NCBI GenBank assembly: GCA_964528155.1
Contig: CAZGRL010000142.1
Coordinates: forward strand, 1-8,210
Reading direction: 5' to 3'
DNA from: G001797105 sp964528155
GTDB taxonomy: Bacteria; Chloroflexota; Anaerolineae; Anaerolineales; E44-bin32
Length of the DNA stretch: 8,210 nucleotides
This document shows, one piece after another, positions 1-5,980 of this stretch. A program made the translations under genes and the position numbers. Under the pieces are notes generated by a model that saw nothing but the letters and a program-made list of their open reading frames with translations, was not told the origin of the DNA and did not search any database. Position 1 is the stretch's first letter. Every line of letters starts with the position of its first letter.

Positions 1-18
1 ATGTGGATCCCCCCCATC

Positions 19-948
19 CTAGCCCTCCCTCCCTTTCGCCTGGGTTAAGGGATCTGAGCTTGCCCCGGTTTTACGGACACTTTTTAAGGGGTAGAAGTAT
101 TGGCGTTCGTACTCTGCTGGGGTCAGGTAGTCCAGCGACGAATGAAGGCGCTGGCGGTTGTACCAGACCTCGATGTACTCGAAGATGGCTCGCCGGGCTT
201 CAGCCCGCGTGGCGAATGGATGGTCGGCGCATTCTGTCTTGAGCGTCCCGATGAAGCTCTCCATCGGGGCGTTGTCATAGCAGTTGCCCACGCCGCTCAT
301 GCTCACCTCGATTTTGTGAGCATCCAGGATTGCTTGAACGGATGAGCTGGTGTACTGCGAACCCTGGTCGCTGTGATGCAACAGGCCGAGGCCAGGATGA
401 CGGCGTCCCCAACCCATTCTTAGGGCATCTTCGACCAACTCGGCTCGCATATGAGACGCCATCGACCAACCGACAATGTAGCGAGCGAACAGGTCCAGCA
501 CCAACGCCAAGTACAGCCAACCCTCGGCGGTATCGATGTAGGTGATATCCGCCAGCCACTTTTCGTTGGGCTTGCCGGCAGTGAAATCCTGCGCCAGCAC
601 ATTCGGGGCAGCCAGCACACCTTCAGCTCTCCGTGTGGTGACCGGCCGCTTGCGCCGGGGCGCTTTGCCCACAATGCCATGGGCCTGCATCAGGCGAGCG
701 ATCCGGTGGCGTCCCACTTCCAACCCCTGCTGCTGGAGCGCCTCGTGGATCCGCGGGCTGCCATAGGTCTGGCGGCTGGCTGTGTGTTCCCAACGGATGG
801 CTACCAGCAGCTTGTCATTGGCTTGCTGCCGGTGGCTGGGCGGTCGCTGGCACCAATCATAGTAGCCGCTTGGCGATACACCCAGCACCTGACACATCCG
901 GGTCACTGGGAACTCTCCCACATGCTCACCAACGAATGCATAAATCAC
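19..948 (-). CDS. IS3-family transposase OrfB (DDE integrase-type catalytic subunit)
   Basis: OrfB is 309 aa with an rve integrase core. The catalytic triad is visible as D134 (LADITYI), D194 (HHSDQGSQY) and E230 (NAPMES), with 35 residues between the second Asp and the Glu: the DD(35)E spacing of IS3. An HTH_21-like segment (TYGSPRIHEAL, near 61-71) precedes it. The first codon is GTG at 946-948, overlapping the orfA stop as GTGA. The frame is -1 relative to orfA, so the main product is probably the 411-aa OrfAB fusion. The frame has no stop inside the element: it reads through the terminal repeat and adds 11 residues (DPLTQAKGREG) from flanking DNA before TAG at 19-21. Confidence 0.93.
   Translation of the reverse strand: MIYAFVGEHVGEFPVTRMCQVLGVSPSGYYDWCQRPPSHRQQANDKLLVAIRWEHTASRQTYGSPRIHEALQQQGLEVGRHRIARLMQAHGIVGKAPRRKRPVTTRRAEGVLAAPNVLAQDFTAGKPNEKWLADITYIDTAEGWLYLALVLDLFARYIVGWSMASHMRAELVEDALRMGWGRRHPGLGLLHHSDQGSQYTSSSVQAILDAHKIEVSMSGVGNCYDNAPMESFIGTLKTECADHPFATRAEARRAIFEYIEVWYNRQRLHSSLDYLTPAEYERQYFYPLKSVRKTGASSDPLTQAKGREG
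55..80. repeat. Left terminal inverted repeat of the IS3 element (orfB end)
   Basis: This 26-bp sequence starts TGAGC and ends CGGACAC. Compared with the reverse complement of 1289-1314 it matches at 20 of 26 positions, with the outer 5 bp and the inner 7 bp (CGGACAC) identical. The orfB reading frame runs through it without a stop. Confidence 0.8.
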
Positions 949-1253
949 TGATCCAGCTTGCTGAAAATGCTCACGGCTTTTTTTAGGATATCCCGCTCCT
1001 GCTCAACGATGGCCAGCTGCCGCCGGAGTCGCCGGGCCTCCGCCTGCGCCGCTTCCAGGTCATTCGGCTCCAGCTTCACTTCTCCGTCTTGTCTCTTGAC
1101 CTGGTAGCGGTCACGCCATTTCAACAACATCCCCTTGGTGATCCCCAGCTCACGCTCGATCTTAGCCGCACTCTTGCCGCTGGTTCTTAGCAGCTCCAGC
1201 GCCTCCAGCTTGAACTCCTCCGTGTATGTGCGATACCCTCTCTTGCCCATCAT
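945..1253 (-). CDS. IS3-family transposase OrfA (helix-turn-helix subunit)
   Basis: OrfA is 102 aa and is the DNA-binding part of the transposase. Residues 9-52 (YTEEFKLEAL... LGITKGMLLKWRDRYQ) form the typical HTH of IS3 OrfA. Residues 64-100 are rich in leucine and charged residues (DLEAAQAEARRLRRQL, DILKKAVSIF), consistent with the oligomerisation coiled coil of the family. Two ATG codons stand in tandem at the start, and an AGGAG at 1258-1262 lies 4 nt from the first and 7 nt from the second, so the second may be the true start. The stop codon overlaps the GTG of orfB by 4 bp. Alone, OrfA usually acts as a regulator or inhibitor; fused to OrfB by frameshifting it gives the active enzyme. 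Confidence 0.93.
   Translation of the reverse strand: MMGKRGYRTYTEEFKLEALELLRTSGKSAAKIERELGITKGMLLKWRDRYQVKRQDGEVKLEPNDLEAAQAEARRLRRQLAIVEQERDILKKAVSIFSKLDQ
977..985 (-). promoter_or_regulatory. Programmed -1 ribosomal frameshift site in the IS3 transposase
   Basis: On the minus strand a run of seven A (978-984) followed by G lies in the orfA frame as CTA AAA AAA GCC, giving the heptamer A AAA AAA. After a -1 slip the reading continues without a stop (SREHFQQAGS) directly into the GTG codon of orfB. Slippage on A-rich heptamers in this overlap is the established way IS3 elements make OrfAB. The predicted fusion is 92 + 10 + 309 = 411 aa. I did not identify a clear stimulatory stem-loop downstream. 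Confidence 0.8.
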
Positions 1254-1288
1254 CCCTCTCCTGAATTCTCCAGTCTACGACATCCTTT

Positions 1289-1314
1289 GTGTCCGAGAAA
1301 TCAGGGGACGCTCA
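1289..1314. repeat. Right terminal inverted repeat of the IS3 element (orfA end)
   Basis: Read on the minus strand it starts TGAGC and has CGGACAC at positions 20-26, matching the left repeat at 20 of 26 positions. It lies 35 bp upstream of the orfA start codon, where the IS3 right end and transposase promoter are expected. Confidence 0.8.
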
Positions 1315-1643
1315 CAGGGCGGATTCCTATTCGGGGGGCAGCTCCCCAGGAGAAGGGATCGCACTGACGTGTGTCTTCTTCGTGGAGGGAGAAGGGGAAG
1401 AATGCGTCTCCCCCTTCCCCATCCGCGCCTCCCACTTCCCCCTACGTAAATGGCCATTGATGGAGCCGGCCCCTGAACTTGGCCCCGGCCATCCCTGGTT
1501 GCTCGTAGATTTCGTGTATTGAAGCATGCGGATTCCAGCAGGGCCACCATGGCGTGGCCGAAAGCGGGCTCCAAAAAAGAGCGGCCGAGCTGACGCGCTG
1601 GGGCTCGCACCCCCAACGGCCGCTTTCCGATGTGGGCCGAAGG

Positions 1644-1664
1644 TCCCGCATGATCTTGGCGGGA
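1644..1664. repeat. Inverted repeat (hairpin 1) upstream of the kinase gene
   Basis: A perfect 6-bp stem, TCCCGC (1644-1649) with GCGGGA (1659-1664), encloses a 9-nt loop. The same two 6-mers recur in reverse order in the next hairpin, so the four arms could pair in alternative ways. Confidence 0.5.
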
Positions 1665-1687
1665 GGGAGAGGGGTTCCAGGGGGCGA

Positions 1688-1714
1688 GGGGGCGGGAGTG
1701 AAAGTCCCGCCCCC
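1688..1714. repeat. Strong GC inverted repeat (hairpin 2) upstream of the kinase gene
   Basis: A perfect 10-bp stem, GGGGGCGGGA (1688-1697) with TCCCGCCCCC (1705-1714), encloses the 7-nt loop GTGAAAG. It is followed by CTGCCG rather than a T-run, so it is not a classic intrinsic terminator on the plus strand. It lies about 170 nt before the kinase start and could be part of a 5' leader or a protein-binding site. Confidence 0.6.
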
Positions 1715-1886
1715 CTGCCGTCTGAGAAAAGGATATCGATGCGCGAGCGGGCGCGCGTATCCGCCCGACTCTGCGCGATCATAGGAGCGTGCTCCGGCCG
1801 GACGTCTCACCTCCAGGCGTCGCGCCGCCCCATCGATGCGCCGGACGAGACACCCGCAACGGCTCGGAGCTGTCGAAAGGCGTCAT

Positions 1887-3761
1887 ATGGAAGACCTCAC
1901 CGGCAAGCAGCTCGGTCCGTATCGGATCGTCGGTCCGCTCGGCGAGGGCGGGATGGCCGCCGTGTACAAGGCCTACCAGCCGAGCGTGGATCGCCACGTC
2001 GCCCTCAAGGTCCTTCCCCGCTACTACGCCAGCGATCCGGCCTTCGTCGGCCGATTCGAGCGAGAAGCCAAGGTCATCGCCAGACTGGAGCATCCGAGCA
2101 TTCTCCCGGTCTACGATTACGGTGAGTCGGAGGGGTATACCTACATCGCCATGCGCTACGTGGAGGGCGAAGGTCTCGCCGGCCTGCTGCAAAGCAAGCC
2201 CCTTCCCTTGCCCACGATCTCCCACATCATTTCCCAGATCGCTTCGGCCCTGGACTACGCTCACTCAAAGGGCGTTGTGCATCGCGACGTGAAGCCGAGC
2301 AACGTCCTGATCGACGAACAGAACAACTGTCTGCTCACGGATTTCGGCATCGCCCGGATGCTCGAAGCGACCGGGCAGTTCACCTCAACCGGCGCCTTCA
2401 TCGGAACCCCCGCCTATGCCTCACCCGAACAGGCCGTGGGTCGTCCATTGGACGGACGAAGCGACATTTACTCCCTCGGGGTCGTGCTGTACGAGATGGC
2501 GACCGGACGCCCACCGTTCGATGCCGAGACCCCGATGGCGATCCTCATCAAGCACATTCACGATCCTCTACCGATGCCTCGCTCGGTCAACCCGGAACTG
2601 CCAGAACCGGCGGAACGGATCATCCTGAAGGCGTTGGACAAGGAGCCGGAAAACCGCTATCAGAAAGCCGGAGAGATGGCGAAGGCGCTGGACCAGGCGC
2701 TCAGAGAGGAGACAGTACCGCAGCCGCAGGCGGTCTCACAGACAGTCGAGCCTCCGCCAGGGACAGGGATACAAACCGCTGTGAGCGCCGAGCCGCGCCC
2801 TGAACGTCGCTGGAAGATCCCTGTCTGGGGGTGGATCGTGGGTGGGCTGGCCACCCTGTGCGTGGTGTCCGGTTTGATCAGCGGCGGCCTGGCGCTCTAT
2901 TCGATGACCGCAGGCGGGACGGCGACCGCGGAGTCACCGGCGGGACCGCTCCCTATCGCCGCCACTCGGACTGTGCCTCCTCCCATCGAAGCAACTTTCC
3001 CTCCGACGCTGGAACAAACGGACCTGATCCAAGAACCATCCTGGTCACCGCCCGCGCCACAGGCTTCTTCGATCCCGGCGCAGGCGTACGGGCTTCCCTT
3101 CAACGAGCCTCTGGATATCGCTTCCGACGGCTCCGAACTATGGGGGCTGTTTGATCGCCTTCTGGTGAGGCTGGAGTTGGTGGAAAGCGAAGAGCGGTTT
3201 CGGGCGGCGCAGCAGCAGGACTTCCCCATGGCCATCAGTCTGGCGTGGGATGCATCCAGAGGTGGATACTGGACCGTGCGCGGCACACTTGCAGGAGGGA
3301 CCGGAGATAACGAATACATCGATCTCGTAGATCGCCAGGGGAACACAACAACCACATTCGCCATCTCGGAAACCCTCGACGGCTTTCCCCGGTATGTGGC
3401 CTGGGACGGCGAGAACCTGTGGCTGACCGCCAGCGGCGGAACACTGTACAGATTTCGACCGGTGGGCGAGGGCAAGCTGGCGCTGCTCGACTCCTACGCC
3501 CAGCCTATAGGCCGTTACGCCAATACCGAGGCATCAGGCCTGACATGGGATGGCAGCCATTTGTGGTTGCTGGCAGACGATGTGCTGATCAAGCTGAACC
3601 AGGCAGCACAGCCTGTCTGCAGGATCGATCCACTCCAAGCCGAATCACCGCAGGCATACTGGTGGGGCTGGCGGGGTGTGGCGTGGGATGGACGATCCCT
3701 GTGGGTTGCGCACGAAGAGGTGAGCCAGGCGTATCGGGTAGATCCGGCAGCGTGCAAGTAG
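1887..3761 (+). CDS. Membrane Ser/Thr protein kinase (PknB type) with extracytoplasmic WDG-repeat domain
   Basis: A 624-aa bacterial Hanks-type kinase that should phosphorylate Ser/Thr of cytoplasmic proteins. Kinase motifs are complete: glycine loop LGEGGMAAV (18-26), Lys41 (ALKV), helix-C Glu60, HRDVKPSN (132-139) with catalytic Asp134, DFG 152-154, a Thr/Ser-rich activation loop (163-168), the SPE motif 179-181, Asp193 and Arg257. A hydrophobic span (about 313-338) follows, then a Pro/Thr/Ala-rich linker (about 343-400), then five WDG-type repeats (about 405-620) that should lie outside the cell. The start at ATG 1887 is chosen because AAAGG (1876-1880) precedes it by 6 nt and the protein then begins with the typical LTGKQLGPYRIVGPLGEGG; the frame opens earlier, at 1836, without a ribosome binding site. 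No PASTA repeats are present, unlike classic PknB, so the ligand is unlikely to be muropeptide. Confidence 0.93.
   Translation: MEDLTGKQLGPYRIVGPLGEGGMAAVYKAYQPSVDRHVALKVLPRYYASDPAFVGRFEREAKVIARLEHPSILPVYDYGESEGYTYIAMRYVEGEGLAGLLQSKPLPLPTISHIISQIASALDYAHSKGVVHRDVKPSNVLIDEQNNCLLTDFGIARMLEATGQFTSTGAFIGTPAYASPEQAVGRPLDGRSDIYSLGVVLYEMATGRPPFDAETPMAILIKHIHDPLPMPRSVNPELPEPAERIILKALDKEPENRYQKAGEMAKALDQALREETVPQPQAVSQTVEPPPGTGIQTAVSAEPRPERRWKIPVWGWIVGGLATLCVVSGLISGGLALYSMTAGGTATAESPAGPLPIAATRTVPPPIEATFPPTLEQTDLIQEPSWSPPAPQASSIPAQAYGLPFNEPLDIASDGSELWGLFDRLLVRLELVESEERFRAAQQQDFPMAISLAWDASRGGYWTVRGTLAGGTGDNEYIDLVDRQGNTTTTFAISETLDGFPRYVAWDGENLWLTASGGTLYRFRPVGEGKLALLDSYAQPIGRYANTEASGLTWDGSHLWLLADDVLIKLNQAAQPVCRIDPLQAESPQAYWWGWRGVAWDGRSLWVAHEEVSQAYRVDPAACK
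3102..3746 (+). other. WDG-repeat, probable beta-propeller ectodomain of the kinase
   Basis: Five repeats with a D-G/A-x(n)-L/Y-W core start at kinase residues Asp414, Asp455, Asp507, Asp555 and Asp601, spaced 41-52 residues apart; examples are VAWDGENLWL, LTWDGSHLWL and VAWDGRSLWV. Each core is followed by a short strand-like segment (LVRLE, LYRF, LIKL, AYRVD), as in propeller blades. The fold is inferred from the spacing and pattern; the ligand is unknown. Confidence 0.65.
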
Positions 3762-3817
3762 TGCCGGCGAGGGTTGCGGCCGTCGATCCCGCAAGATGCA
3801 TCCGCGCCTTGCAGGGC

Positions 3818-3845
3818 CTGCCCGGCCTGTGTATTGGCCGGGCAG
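3818..3845 (+). terminator. Hairpin downstream of the kinase gene, possible terminator
   Basis: A perfect 10-bp inverted repeat, CTGCCCGGCC (3818-3827) with GGCCGGGCAG (3836-3845), encloses an 8-nt loop (TGTGTATT) and is followed by TTGCTT, which is only weakly T-rich. It begins 57 nt after the kinase stop and ends 40 nt before the next start codon. It may terminate or attenuate transcription between the two genes, or stabilise the upstream message. Confidence 0.5.
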
Positions 3846-3885
3846 TTGCTTACGTGGCCGTTTGAAAGCGAGGCGACGAGATCAT

Positions 3886-5712
3886 ATGACGAAACAGAGC
3901 CATCTATCGAGGCGTGATTTTCTGAAGGTCGGAGGCGCTACATCTTTCGGCCTGGTCTTGTCCGCTTGTCGTCGAGCTCAAGCCACCCCCCTCACAGACA
4001 CACCTATCCCGCCCACCGCCTTGATCGCAACACCCTCACCCGTGCCGCGATGCATCGCCCCGATGAGCCTCGCTCAAATGCCCCGGACGCAGGGCGAGCG
4101 CTACAGCGCCGTGATCCCGGACACTTTGGACATCCAACAACGTGCAGAGCTGGTGCTCAATACCATGACGAACTGCACGGACCCCAAAGGCAACTATGCC
4201 CCGTACGATAACGTGGATATGTGGAGGAACCCTCCCGTCTTGCGCAACACGACCATGTTCAACGGCAAGTACATGGAAGCCACGGCATCGCTACGTCACA
4301 TGACCGGCAGCGTCGCAAATCGGCATGTCGACGAGACTTGGCGCAGATTGTTCCTTGATGAAATCATCCATGGGGCCTACCCGTGGTGGGGTGTTGACGG
4401 CGGCAGACTGCTGGCCTGGCTGGGTGACAACTCCCGAATAGAGAAGGATCCGTGCTGGCAGGAACTGGGGAAGCAGGCCGTCGGCAGGCTTTCACAGGCG
4501 ACGGTACACAAAGACGGCTACTGTTACGTTCCGGATGAACAGGGAGCGATGCCGACCGGCTGGGATGCCACCCTCGCCGGATGGGTCCTCCAAGGGCTGA
4601 CGCGGCTGTATTCGGGCACCGGCAATTCAGATGCCCTGGAACTGGCGAGCGAAGTCGCACGGTATTTGAAGGACCATGCAGCGGTCTTCGACACGGATGC
4701 GCACTTCCTGGCGCGACATCCTTCAGATAACGGCCCCGCACTGCATTTCCACCACACCGGCAACGCTTTGGAGGGAATCGCCGCGTTTGCCCTTGCGGCA
4801 AGCGATGGCGAGTTCGCCTCCTTTGCCAGAAGCGGGTACGAGTGGGCGCGTTCTTTCGGATCACCATTGGTCGGGTTCTTCCCCGAATACATCAATGATT
4901 GGCCCGACGACCGCCCGTATGTCGACTGCGAGACGTGCTGCACGGCGGACATGATCCAGTTGGCGATCAGCTTGAGCGAGGCCCGACAGGGCGACTATTG
5001 GGATGACGTCGATCGCTACGTACGCAACCAGTTCGCCGAGATGCAGATCTTGGACAATGAATGGATCGACCGCATGGTCGCCGAGCTGCCGCCCACTCCC
5101 CCCGAAGCGAACGAAGATGCGGATCGCGTGTCGGAGAGGCTCATCGGCTCCTTCGCCAGTTGGGCCAGCGCTAATGACTGGTACATCGAGCGCCAGCCAG
5201 GGACAACGTTCTGCTGCATCGGCAATGGAGGTCGCGCTCTACATCATGTCTGGCAGAAGATGATCGGACTGGACGACGACACTCTCAGGGTCCACCTTCT
5301 GCTCAACCGCGCCTCGCGCTGGGCAGATGTTGGCAGCCGTGTGCCCTATGAAGGTCAAGCGGACGTATTGATGAAAGTGGCCTGCAATGTGGAAATCCGC
5401 ATTCCAGAGTGGGTGGAGTCGAGAGATGTAAGATGCCTTGTGAATGGAACGCAGAGGCAGCTCGGTTTTCGAGGCCGTTACGCGCGGATGGGCCATGTCG
5501 AATCAGGCAACCTGGTGACTGTCTCCTTTCCCATTCACGAGCGCACCGTGGACACGATCATCGGAAACGCCCCTTACACACTCATCGTCAAGGGAAATGA
5601 CGTCGTCTCCATTGATCCTCCCGGGAGATGGCATCCGTTCTATGAGCGTTCTCACTACCGGGAAAACACAACGCGATGGGTGACTCGGGATCGCTTCGTG
5701 CCGGCAGTGTGA
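3886..5712 (+). CDS. Tat-exported lipoprotein, GH127/DUF1680-like (beta-L-arabinofuranosidase-type) glycoside hydrolase
   Basis: A 608-aa exported protein. It begins with a twin-arginine signal, SRRDFLK (8-14), then a hydrophobic stretch ending in the lipobox LSAC with Cys28, so it should be exported folded and lipid-anchored outside the membrane. A Thr/Pro-rich spacer (34-54) leads to an alpha-helical body. In GH127 enzymes the catalytic centre is a Glu-x-Cys plus a Cys-Cys pair that bind zinc, one Cys being the nucleophile; here CETCC gives Glu349 and Cys351, and TFCCIGNGG gives Cys443-Cys444. The HHTGNALEG helix (289-297) and the C-terminal beta domain (EIRIPEWV, LVNG, GNLVTVSFP) also fit the family. 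The likely role is cleaving arabinofuranosyl or related sugars from glycans; the substrate is not visible. Start: ATG 3886 with GAGG (3870-3873) 12 nt upstream; the frame opens at 3796, but only this start puts the Tat signal at the N-terminus. Confidence 0.75.
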   Translation: MTKQSHLSRRDFLKVGGATSFGLVLSACRRAQATPLTDTPIPPTALIATPSPVPRCIAPMSLAQMPRTQGERYSAVIPDTLDIQQRAELVLNTMTNCTDPKGNYAPYDNVDMWRNPPVLRNTTMFNGKYMEATASLRHMTGSVANRHVDETWRRLFLDEIIHGAYPWWGVDGGRLLAWLGDNSRIEKDPCWQELGKQAVGRLSQATVHKDGYCYVPDEQGAMPTGWDATLAGWVLQGLTRLYSGTGNSDALELASEVARYLKDHAAVFDTDAHFLARHPSDNGPALHFHHTGNALEGIAAFALAASDGEFASFARSGYEWARSFGSPLVGFFPEYINDWPDDRPYVDCETCCTADMIQLAISLSEARQGDYWDDVDRYVRNQFAEMQILDNEWIDRMVAELPPTPPEANEDADRVSERLIGSFASWASANDWYIERQPGTTFCCIGNGGRALHHVWQKMIGLDDDTLRVHLLLNRASRWADVGSRVPYEGQADVLMKVACNVEIRIPEWVESRDVRCLVNGTQRQLGFRGRYARMGHVESGNLVTVSFPIHERTVDTIIGNAPYTLIVKGNDVVSIDPPGRWHPFYERSHYRENTTRWVTRDRFVPAV

Positions 5713-5980
5713 CCAGGCCTGCGACTCGCCGGTCCGTGGGGTCGTCGACCGCGACAAGTCCTCGGTGCCGATGTCTGTCATCTGCTCGCGGCACAATGTC
5801 GCGCGACCATGGCTGTAGATGGATGTGGCTTCGCCCCGAGGACGTTTGGCGCGCGGTCCCGGCAATCCATCGCTCAGGCCTTGCGACGGAAACCGGTCTG
5901 CCCCGCGGTCGGGCCTTGGCGTTGGGCGGCGCATCCGTGGTCATGATCAAGTGGATTGTGGAGTAAAGGGGAGAGCGCTC
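5713..5980. other. Gene-free gap between the GH127-like and DinB-like genes
   Basis: All three plus-strand frames were read and none gives a recognisable protein or the expected DinB N-terminus. The frame of the downstream gene is open from 5819, but its translation there is Arg/Gly/Pro-rich and unlike a protein. The only clear signal is the purine-rich AAAGGGGAG (5965-5973), the probable ribosome binding site of the next gene. Confidence 0.55.

Larger units (their letters stand above)
55..1314 (-). mobile_element. IS3-family insertion sequence, complete, about 1,260 bp
   Basis: The element is defined by two overlapping transposase frames (orfA, orfB) enclosed by imperfect terminal inverted repeats at 55-80 and 1289-1314. 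Its outer ends read TG...CA, as is usual for IS3 elements, and its length of 1,260 bp is normal for the family. Both frames are on the minus strand, so the transposase promoter end is on the right, facing the kinase gene but pointing away from it. All seen parts are intact: DDE residues, helix-turn-helix, slippery site and both ends. No 3-4 bp target duplication is seen: the left flank ends GATC and the right flank begins CAGG. The absence suggests an old insertion, a later rearrangement between copies, or a slightly misplaced boundary. I do not recognise the ISfinder name. Confidence 0.88.
1315..1886. other. Gene-free stretch between the IS element and the kinase gene
   Basis: No reading frame here on either strand shows a recognisable protein or a well-placed ribosome binding site; the long open frames are low-complexity Pro/Arg/Gly/Ser translations typical of GC-rich noncoding DNA. 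It includes a purine/pyrimidine-rich tract with weak imperfect pairing around 1390-1440, and two hairpins at 1644-1664 and 1688-1714. It probably carries the kinase promoter, but I see no convincing -35/-10 pair. Confidence 0.6.

Noticed and set aside
1385..1440. Purine-rich then pyrimidine-rich tract that could form a hairpin or triplex-like structure
   Set aside because: Pairing is imperfect, with several mismatches and alternative registers, and low-complexity sequence of this kind pairs easily by chance.
1275..1810. Long open frames on the minus strand upstream of the kinase (for example 1327-1782 and 1442-1810)
   Set aside because: Their translations are Pro/Arg/Ser/Gly-rich with no recognisable domain and no good ribosome binding site, and they overlap each other in different frames. 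They are typical of GC-rich noncoding DNA.
1836..1886. Upstream ATG at 1836 as the start of the kinase
   Set aside because: The extra 17 residues are Arg-rich and atypical of the family, and no ribosome binding site precedes 1836. ATG 1887 has AAAGG at good spacing.
3796..3885. Upstream ATG at 3796 as the start of the GH127-like gene
   Set aside because: It would place 30 residues before the Tat motif and translate through the perfect hairpin. The signal peptide fits ATG 3886.
5676..5966. Plus-strand open frame between the GH127-like and DinB-like genes
   Set aside because: It overlaps the end of the GH127-like gene in another frame and its translation has no recognisable motif, nor the missing DinB N-terminus.
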